Below are positions 9,401 through 15,338 of a stretch of DNA of 26,570 nt, piece by piece (the first letter of the stretch is position 1; each line of letters begins with the position of its first letter). Source of the DNA: JACJXF01 sp964349045 (GTDB taxonomy: Bacteria; Bacteroidota; Bacteroidia; Bacteroidales; GCA-2748055); assembly GCA_964349045.1 (NCBI GenBank), contig CAYGFI010000052.1, positions 1 to 26,570 of the forward strand, in the 5' to 3' direction. Position numbers and translations under genes: made by a program. The notes beneath the pieces are model-generated. The model was not told where the DNA came from, searched no databases, and saw only the letters and a list, made by a program, of their open reading frames with translations.

Positions 9401-9654
9401 ACTCCTCCACAACCGGCATCCCTGAAGTCGAGCATGAAAGAATCAATATCCTGGCGGGTTATCCGGCTATTCCAGACGAAGAATGGAATCGTCCCATATT
9501 CCCTTGATGGTTCAGCAAATTCATTCCGGAGTCGGGCAAAATTGTCAATGGTATCTTTTGATTCTGAGACTTTATCCCTGGTGCAGGACACGGGTAATAA
9601 GGTCAGTAAACCACAAATAAGCAGTCCGGAGATTTTTGATTTATTGAACTTCAT
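6487..9654 (-). CDS. GH106-type alpha-L-rhamnosidase, lipoprotein
   Basis: A 1055-residue protein with a lipoprotein signal (LLPVSC, Cys24), so probably tethered to the outer membrane or periplasmic face. The N-terminal half is typical of GH106 enzymes: IPFFVWN near 56, GGVFIHAR near 83, WIYDEYNFPSG near 121 and FTDEPH near 257 describe the catalytic barrel. Candidate catalytic or metal-binding acids are Glu259 (FTDEP), Glu340 (HYWEH) and Glu404 (SESYGG); I cannot assign acid and base without alignment. The C-terminal third (about 730-1055) is made of beta-sandwich, sugar-binding-like regions with VLVNGKEL, VTVNGKSAG and a W/P-rich end. GH106 enzymes release terminal alpha-L-rhamnose with inversion. 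It is the second rhamnosidase family in the cluster besides GH78, and it leads the last gene group, which continues into the Tat protein and cytochromes. Distant GH2-like families are the main alternative. Confidence 0.82.
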   Translation of the reverse strand: MKFNKSKISGLLICGLLTLLPVSCTRDKVSESKDTIDNFARLRNEFAEPSREYGTIPFFVWNSRITRQDIDSFMLDFRDAGCGGVFIHARPGLITSYLTEEWFELFRYTLNKGKELGINVWIYDEYNFPSGFAGGHVPAQMPESYDQGQGIQMEKSGSLQEDAADYYLVLKEENGQYAEVIDLESDSGKRGNFYLFTKAYYFKGENDYYFHGRWYGGFTYVDVLYPGVTEKFIQVTMGGYEKYAGDEFGKFMPGIFTDEPHLNSPGGIRWTPDLFERFEEQWGYSLKLNLPSLFEEVGDWKKIRHNYAQTLLQLFIDRWAKPYYEYCETKGLQLTGHYWEHTWPFIRLGPDNMAMYPWFHIPGIDMLFNQFNETSTSAQFGNVRSVKELSSVANQFGLKRTLSESYGGAGWDLTFTDMKRLGDWEYALGVNLMNQHMSPITIEGNRKYDHPPYFTYHEPWWQNYRYLNTYFARLSVALSSGKQVNDILVIEPTTTTWMYDSYYKPNKKTSEIGISFQEFVTKLEKAQVEYDLGSENIFRDQGKIENGKFIVGKRSYSSVVIPPLTENIDNLTFELIKEYVGQGGTLFLYSVPYMTDGSTNTELSDLLNTNSDNITIINDSGPEKFASRFENADLKFESIKGGNLYHHRRILQDGQVLFLVNSSLEEATVGELSISGNVAIEMHAFTGEMTTYPFEENGKNTIRLSYSLPPAGSLLLFISESKIKGIREDKKPENLIPVQSLSPMTVTRESDNVLMMDFCDLLIGGQLLKDMNVLDAADKVYKHHGLKEGNPMTHVLFNNDLMTIDTFGTKTGFTAVYRFQLEGDFDFSGMKAVVERPDVWSVLVNGKELEKIPGEWWLDRNFGVYDIGNQVKPGENDLTLQVSPMNLLAEIQPVYITGDFSVVPAMKGWKINAPPLSYTTGSWSAQGLPFYPWRISYTRSFNIQNPAGYYEIGMGRWTGTVSEITVNGKSAGIIAFPPYILDVSDFIQEGDNTIGITNVGSLKNLLGPHHNNPPEGLAISPYWHGVTNYPPGKEYQILDYGLLNDFYLFSSGEKL

Positions 9655-9878
9655 AGTACACGTTTTATCGCCATTAATTTTGTGAATGATTTAATAAAAC
9701 GACAGTCTGGTTGATGTTGCCGGATGTTGCGGGGTATTACAAGGTTTCTCATAGGATATGCTTTTTGAAACGAATTTAATCAGGTTCTATCTGATAAGGG
9801 TAACAAATCTTTATCAAAGAACCCGAGGTAATCATTCACATTAATCAAAGCTCTTTTATCCAGTTTCATTTTCAGTAT
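9655..9878 (-). other. Intergenic gap between the GH2 and GH106 genes
   Basis: A 224-bp gap, the second longest in the window, so a possible transcription boundary. On the minus strand I see no convincing Bacteroidota -7 box (TAnnTTTG); the nearest is AAGATTTG at 9804-9811, without a well-spaced TTTG upstream. A 29-codon open frame (9780-9869, beginning MKLDKRALINV) lies just after the GH2 stop. It has no recognisable relative and could be a leader peptide, a gene remnant or chance. A short direct repeat, GATGTTGC twice, lies near 9713-9730. Confidence 0.4.
9783..9823 (-). repeat. Imperfect inverted repeat (possible hairpin) in the GH2-GH106 gap
   Basis: GGTTC (9783-9787) pairs with GAACC (9819-9823), and GATAA (9793-9797) with TTATC (9811-9815), leaving unpaired bulges of 5 and 3 bases and a 13-base loop. 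It is not followed by a T-run on the minus strand, so it is a poor intrinsic terminator. It could be an RNA-processing or operator structure, or chance in AT-rich DNA. Confidence 0.3.
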
Positions 9879-11786
9879 TTATTGACCATTTCCTGCGAAG
9901 AAATGCCTGATTCTCGCAGTATCTACTTTAATAATCTTCCGGTCATACGTTATTAGACCATTGCATTCGACCTCAACATCTGTTAACTGCGTATAAATTC
10001 CTGCACTGATCCCGTTGGTATTAATCATTTCATACAGAGTTTTAAGCATGTTTTCAAGCTTGGTTGTCAGTTCCTCAGATGTTTCCAGCAATGGGTAGCC
10101 GGCATTGGTGAATGGTTTCAATCCGTCAAGCGTCTTATTCCAGGAGTGGTCCGGATAAAATAAAAATGTACCACCATACTCGCCTGCCACGGCTGCACGG
10201 GTTTCATCGGGCATAGCCTTCACTTCCCACTGCCATTCATCCGGATCCGCAGATGGCCAGGATTTTGTCGGGCCCGGTGCAGGACCGGGGTACTGATGTC
10301 CGTCAATGATGTCTCCGACTCCAAAATTCTCACAACCGCTTGCACTATTCACCAATCGGGTTGAATCCAGTTCCCTTATCCAGTTTGTCAGTCTTTTGGT
10401 ATCATACTGTCCCCAGGTCTCATTAAAGATGATCCACATGACAATGCTCGGATGATTTCTCAATCCTTCCACCATCTGCTTCAATTCAAGTTCAAACTGC
10501 CGGGCATCTTCCTGTGAGGTATATATTTCATTCCTTCCATATCCTGCAGCAGGGAATTTTGGTGTCATATCCTGCCAGACAAGCATTCCCATTTTGTCAC
10601 ACCAGTAGTACCAACGGTCAGGTTCAACCTTGCCATGTTTTCTCAAGACGTTAAACCCAAGTTTTTTCGTAAGTGCGATGTCAAAACGCAACGCAGAATC
10701 GGTGGGTGCGGTGTACAAGCCATCCGGCCAGTAGCCCTGGTCGAGCAAGCCTGCCTGGAATACAAAAGTATTATTCAAAAGTATGCGGATGAAATTCTGA
10801 TCATCAACACCGATGGAGATCTTTCTCATACCGAAATATCCATTCACTTCATCCACGGTCTTATCCCCTTTCCGGAGAGTTAATTTCAAATTGTACAGGA
10901 ATGGGGAATCCGGCCACCAGAGACTGGGATAGGGTATTTCAAGTGTAAGAATGGTACCTGCTTTACCTGTGGTCCGGAAAATCTCATTACTGGTAACTGT
11001 CGCCTCTGCTGAAACAGAATACAAATCATTTGTGCCTGTGCAATGGACTTTCACAATTGCAACTTCCCGGTCAATATCTGTAACCACATTGTAATTTTCA
11101 ATTCTTACCGCCGGCACCGGCTCTATCCAAACGGTTTTCCAGATACCACTTACCTGGGAATACTCTGTTCCATATGGCACTGAACGCTGTTTCCCACTTG
11201 GTTGACGTGGGGCATTTATGGTATCTGTCCGTCCCAGGTCGGTGGGATCCCAGACCTTCACCATCAAGTCCTGCCTGGATCCGGGTTTTAGTTCATCTGT
11301 AATATCAATGCTGAAAGGGTCATATCCACCCTTGTGTTCCGTAATCATTTTTCCGTTCAGGTAAACGGATGTCTGCCAGTCTACAGATCCAAAATGCAGC
11401 AATATGCGATGGTCCTTCCAGGTGCGTGGCAATTTGATTGAACGATGATACCAAAGTATCTGATTGGGTTGAAGTTTTTTCATGACGCCGGAGAGGGCAG
11501 ATTCAACCGGGAAAGGAACAAGGATCTTGCCTTGGTAGTCAACTGGAGCTACAGCCGTGGCATCTGTGATTGCATATTCCCATAATCCATTCAGATTCAT
11601 CCATTCAGATCTCACCATCTGGGGGCGGGGATATTCCGGAAGTACCAGATCAGGCGAAACTTCCTGGGTCCAGGGAGTATTTAATTTTCCTTCAGTAGAA
11701 CTCCATTTCAATAGTTCATCTTTTCCTGAACAGGAATTAAGTATCAGGACAGCCAGTAAACAGGATCTTAGATATGAAGATTTCAT
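9879..11786 (-). CDS. GH2 family beta-glycosidase (beta-galactosidase or beta-glucuronidase type), lipoprotein
   Basis: A 635-residue protein with a lipoprotein signal ending LILNSC (Cys19). It has the GH2 order: a sugar-binding jelly roll (about 55-225, with EWMNLNGLWEYA and VYLNGK), an immunoglobulin-like domain (about 228-325) and a TIM barrel (about 330-630). The acid/base is probably Glu456 in WIIFNETWG, preceded by the usual NHPSIVMW, and the nucleophile is probably Glu536 in AGEYGG. It ends after the barrel, so it is a compact GH2 close to beta-glucuronidase length and lacks the C-terminal domains of LacZ. Specificity (galactose, glucuronic acid or other) cannot be settled by eye. Its ATG overlaps the GH78 stop by 4 bp (ATGA), which implies translational coupling and use of the same substrate. 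Confidence 0.9.
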   Translation of the reverse strand: MKSSYLRSCLLAVLILNSCSGKDELLKWSSTEGKLNTPWTQEVSPDLVLPEYPRPQMVRSEWMNLNGLWEYAITDATAVAPVDYQGKILVPFPVESALSGVMKKLQPNQILWYHRSIKLPRTWKDHRILLHFGSVDWQTSVYLNGKMITEHKGGYDPFSIDITDELKPGSRQDLMVKVWDPTDLGRTDTINAPRQPSGKQRSVPYGTEYSQVSGIWKTVWIEPVPAVRIENYNVVTDIDREVAIVKVHCTGTNDLYSVSAEATVTSNEIFRTTGKAGTILTLEIPYPSLWWPDSPFLYNLKLTLRKGDKTVDEVNGYFGMRKISIGVDDQNFIRILLNNTFVFQAGLLDQGYWPDGLYTAPTDSALRFDIALTKKLGFNVLRKHGKVEPDRWYYWCDKMGMLVWQDMTPKFPAAGYGRNEIYTSQEDARQFELELKQMVEGLRNHPSIVMWIIFNETWGQYDTKRLTNWIRELDSTRLVNSASGCENFGVGDIIDGHQYPGPAPGPTKSWPSADPDEWQWEVKAMPDETRAAVAGEYGGTFLFYPDHSWNKTLDGLKPFTNAGYPLLETSEELTTKLENMLKTLYEMINTNGISAGIYTQLTDVEVECNGLITYDRKIIKVDTARIRHFFAGNGQ

Positions 11787-14700
11787 TTTTCAGAATAATT
11801 TGAAACGAATTGATAAATTCCCGAGCCTACTTCAAAAACATATTTATTCCGGATCTTTTTGATATATAAAATTTGATTGGACTTTGTTGCAGGTTGGTTT
11901 CCTTCGAGAATGGAGTCCAATTCTTCCGCTGGAATATATACCGTAGCGGTCGTATTAACAGGCACTTCGATATTCAAGATGAATTTTCCCTTTTCTCTCT
12001 TCCAATCACTTGAAATTTTACCATGGATAGAACGGTAGGAAGCCCTGGCCCAGGTAAGGTCCCCGACAACTTCAGGATTAATAATAAATTTCTTAAATCC
12101 GGGACCGTCCGGATCGGGTTGGATTCCTGCGAGGGATTGGTAATACCAGGCCCCAATAGAACCGAATGCCGGGTGATTCCTGGAGTGATTGATCTGGGCG
12201 ATAGCATCCCAAACCTCCCAAATGGAAGTAGCCCCATTCCTGAGCATGTAAAACCAGCCAGGGTGATCCTCCTGCGTTGCAATAGTATAGGCAAGGTCTG
12301 AATATCCTTTTTCGGTCAGTAATTGAAACAATAGGGGAGTCCCGATAAATCCCGTACTAAGATGCTTATTATGAACATTGATTATGGTGTTTAACAGCTG
12401 CTCCTCAACGATCTTTTCCCTGCATTGCGGTACCATCTCAAAAAGTAACGGAATCACCTGGGCAGTCTGGCTATTCTCAGCATATAATCCTGTGGCTTCG
12501 TCGAAAAATTCCTCATTATATCTTTCGCGAATTGTATTGGCCAGGTTGGCATACTTTTCTGCATCATTGGGTTTATCCAGCATTTGCGCAAACCTGCTCA
12601 TCAGGCGTGCAAAATAAAAATATGCAGAGGTACCTATTTGTTCCTTTGGAGTAATTTTTGCGTCTGAAAACATAGCCGGTTCTACCCAGTCGGCAAGATT
12701 TGCTATAAGAATATGATCGTCTGTCATCTTCGCAATCCAATCCATATATTCTTTCATGGCATCATATCCTTCGGCAATGTACCTTGCATCACCATAGTAT
12801 TTATAGATGTTCCAGGGAGTCATTAGCAAGGTTCCTCCCCACCAGGGATCAGAAAAGGCGGGTATGACATTTTCGGGATTTTTTAATGAAGTGGCCCAAT
12901 CCCATCCCGGATTAGGAATAATGGGAGGAACATGTCCATCCATTTCCTGGGCGTCCATCATATCGCGGAACCACTTAATGTAAAATGTTGCCATATCAAA
13001 ATTATAGATTGCCTCCTCCATGGTTACCAAACCATCACCCATCCATCCAATTTTTTCCCTGTGGGGACAATCCGTCGGAATGCTGTGAAGGTTATTTAGC
13101 TGTGTTCTTATGATCAGTTCCTGGATTTTATTGATATCGGCATTTGAGCATAAGAATTCTCCTGCAGGATCCGGATCGGTATGAACCCAAATACCGGTCA
13201 GATCACTTAATTTCGGTTTGTTTTTCAGACCTTTTATCTCAACATATTGAAAACCGTGATAGGTGAAATGGGGCTCAAAAATCTCAGTTCCAGAGCCACT
13301 GCAAATGAATTGATCCGTCTGATAGGGACCATAGTGCCACCAGGTGTGTGCTCCGTATCTTACGGTACCATTTGGATTGAGGTGCTCATTATAAAAGAGG
13401 GATACGGTATCTCCTTTCCCGCCATTGATCTCAAACCTTGCCCAGCCGGAAATATTCACGCCAAGATCGTACACATAAACTCCAGGAATGGGTTCAGTCA
13501 GACTTATGGGTGATATTTTGCTGGAAGCTCTTATGGGAGGAATTTGCTGGGAGGCCAGTTTCCCTCCCGGTGCAGCAACTATTACAGCAGGTTCCCAGCC
13601 AGCATCAGGATATCCCGGCAGGTCCCATCCTTCTTTTTTCAGCCTGGCATCATGAATCTCACCACTTCTGATAGAATTGAAAACTATATGGCCGGTAGAG
13701 AGTTTCCAGGTCTCATCGGTGGCAATAACGGTTTGTGTTCCGTCGGTAAAATCAACTACTAGGTTCAATATTAGCTTTGGAGGAGCTATCCAGGGAGCAA
13801 CTTGAAATCCCCATGCATCTGTTGTTGTCTGGTCATACCAGCCACTTCCAAGGATGACGCCGATGCAATTCTTGCCAGAATTAAGATGATCCGTTACATC
13901 ATAGCTTGTATAAAGTACACGTTTGGTATAATCTGTGAAACCGGGATCCAGAAGGTGATCCCCTACTTTTTTACCATTTATATTTAATTCATAGTAGCCT
14001 AACCCTGAAATAAAGGCAGTTGCAGAATGAATTTTCCCTGAGATCTCTGTTTCCTTTCTCAGCAAAAGGGCTTCATGGTCCCGTTCCACTTCGCCAATAA
14101 GGTTCAGTCCATCTGTTAAATTACACAATTTCCATCCCCACTCATCAACACTGTCAAATGCCAATGCAGATTTATTTAAGCTGATAACTTTATCCTCTGA
14201 AATTACCTGTAATTCGCCAAGGGCAAAGTAAAAAGGACGATCTCCACTTCCGCTTTCCCACAATTTTATGGCTGTAAATCTTACATATCGTGATTTTTGG
14301 CCCTGGCATGTAACGGTAACTTCTTTCTTACCCGGATTCGGAAAGTCGGAATCTGTTTCATCCAGGATTGTTTTGTACTTTTTAAAATCAGGATCATTGG
14401 ATATATCAATCCGGAAACGCAATGGAAATCCAAAACCCGGATTACTGACGGTTCTTCGTCCATCAGGATACTTGGTTGGTAATGCCGGATGCAAAATTAC
14501 TTTATCAAAGGATCTGGCCTCACCCAGATCTACCTGCACCCATTTGATCTTATCCCGGGAAGATTCACTCCGGGAACAATATCCGTTTATTTCTCCTTTT
14601 GATTTGGGTCCGGGCTTTTCTTTTGATCCAATCCAGTTTCCCTTCCAGTCGGCCCTGCTTAACAATCCCATTTCCCAGCCGGCCATAGCACTCCAATCTG

Positions 14701-15238
14701 AAAATTTTCCTGAACCATCCTTCACCCGCACTTTCCAGAAGCATTTGTCAAGACTGTTTAATTCCTTCCCGGCATATATTACGTGAATGCTTTGATCTGA
14801 ATCTACTATTCCGCTATTCCAGAGATCCCCGGTATTTCCTGATAAAATTTCCGGTCTGGAAGCGACCAAAACCTGGTAACCCGTTTGTTTCTGTCCGCGC
14901 AGGTTGGGACTGGTTATATCAAGAAGCCAGGTGAGGGAGGGGTTTTTTATGTCTAATCCGATAGGATCAGCGTGGTACTCGCATTGCAGGGAAACAGGCC
15001 GGATTGTCTGGGCAAGAGATGATCCGGCAGATACGATTGTTAGCAGGACAAGAGCATAAATCAGTATGATGGCACGCAGCCAGTTTGCGATCCGGCTGTT
15101 TCCCTTTTCGAAGGAGAATGCATTTCCCACAGCAATGATTTTTACCTGTTCCTTATGAAACTCAAAGGAAGTATGAGAAAACACAGGCAGTAACAATTCC
15201 GGCGATTGGTTAAATTGTATATAAGAAAATCTTTTCAT
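11783..15238 (-). CDS. GH78 alpha-L-rhamnosidase with discoidin-like insert
   Basis: A 1151-residue protein in the longest reading. After a hydrophobic signal (LRAIILIYALVLLTIVSAG, about 54-72) comes the N-terminal rhamnosidase fibronectin-like domain (about 78-205), then an inserted region of about 145 residues (205-350: WVQVDLGEARSFDKVILHP, YVRFTA, ALGELQV) that reads as an F5/8-type carbohydrate-binding module. The GH78 beta domains and the (alpha/alpha)6 barrel follow. The acid is probably Glu728 in PTDCPHREKIGWMGD and the base Glu1008 in GATSIWEVWD. The C-terminal beta-sandwich begins near 1040. Fifty residues before the signal sequence is unusual: a GTG at 15130 (residue 37) gives a more normal signal peptide and may be the true start. 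It ends in a 4-bp overlap with the GH2 gene. It should release alpha-L-rhamnose in the periplasm. Confidence 0.92.
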   Translation of the reverse strand: MKRFSYIQFNQSPELLLPVFSHTSFEFHKEQVKIIAVGNAFSFEKGNSRIANWLRAIILIYALVLLTIVSAGSSLAQTIRPVSLQCEYHADPIGLDIKNPSLTWLLDITSPNLRGQKQTGYQVLVASRPEILSGNTGDLWNSGIVDSDQSIHVIYAGKELNSLDKCFWKVRVKDGSGKFSDWSAMAGWEMGLLSRADWKGNWIGSKEKPGPKSKGEINGYCSRSESSRDKIKWVQVDLGEARSFDKVILHPALPTKYPDGRRTVSNPGFGFPLRFRIDISNDPDFKKYKTILDETDSDFPNPGKKEVTVTCQGQKSRYVRFTAIKLWESGSGDRPFYFALGELQVISEDKVISLNKSALAFDSVDEWGWKLCNLTDGLNLIGEVERDHEALLLRKETEISGKIHSATAFISGLGYYELNINGKKVGDHLLDPGFTDYTKRVLYTSYDVTDHLNSGKNCIGVILGSGWYDQTTTDAWGFQVAPWIAPPKLILNLVVDFTDGTQTVIATDETWKLSTGHIVFNSIRSGEIHDARLKKEGWDLPGYPDAGWEPAVIVAAPGGKLASQQIPPIRASSKISPISLTEPIPGVYVYDLGVNISGWARFEINGGKGDTVSLFYNEHLNPNGTVRYGAHTWWHYGPYQTDQFICSGSGTEIFEPHFTYHGFQYVEIKGLKNKPKLSDLTGIWVHTDPDPAGEFLCSNADINKIQELIIRTQLNNLHSIPTDCPHREKIGWMGDGLVTMEEAIYNFDMATFYIKWFRDMMDAQEMDGHVPPIIPNPGWDWATSLKNPENVIPAFSDPWWGGTLLMTPWNIYKYYGDARYIAEGYDAMKEYMDWIAKMTDDHILIANLADWVEPAMFSDAKITPKEQIGTSAYFYFARLMSRFAQMLDKPNDAEKYANLANTIRERYNEEFFDEATGLYAENSQTAQVIPLLFEMVPQCREKIVEEQLLNTIINVHNKHLSTGFIGTPLLFQLLTEKGYSDLAYTIATQEDHPGWFYMLRNGATSIWEVWDAIAQINHSRNHPAFGSIGAWYYQSLAGIQPDPDGPGFKKFIINPEVVGDLTWARASYRSIHGKISSDWKREKGKFILNIEVPVNTTATVYIPAEELDSILEGNQPATKSNQILYIKKIRNKYVFEVGSGIYQFVSNYSEK

Positions 15239-15249
15239 GATATTGGTTT

Positions 15250-15337
15250 AAGTTTCTGTTTTGTCCATTCATCTCCGGATGTAATCGGTTCCCTGGTACA
15301 ACGCGTCACATTCAGTATCCGCACTGGCTTCAGCATA
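15250..15337 (-). pseudogene. Short remnant of a second xylose-isomerase-like TIM-barrel gene
   Basis: Read on the minus strand from 15334, the gap encodes AEASADTECDALYQGTDY, then IRR, a TGA stop, and MDKTET. This matches residues 51-74 of the intact TIM-barrel protein at 18106-19323 (EASADTECDPLYMGLDY, then LSRWTDK). The DNA also matches, for example TCACATTC.GTATC.GCACT. The stop replaces the Trp71 codon. The homology starts directly after the stop codon of the upstream lipoprotein gene and runs out about 12 bp before the GH78 start, so both ends of the gene are gone. It is best explained as a deletion relic of a paralogue once located here. I see no recoverable function. Confidence 0.8.
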
Positions 15338-15338
15338 G

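Noticed and set aside
9709..9733. Tandem GATGTTGC repeat
   Set aside because: Only two short copies, no wider pattern and no symmetry; it could be chance.
14268..14786. 172-codon open frame on the plus strand
   Set aside because: It is antisense to the discoidin-like insert and N-terminal domain of the GH78 gene and has no signal, motif or plausible start context.
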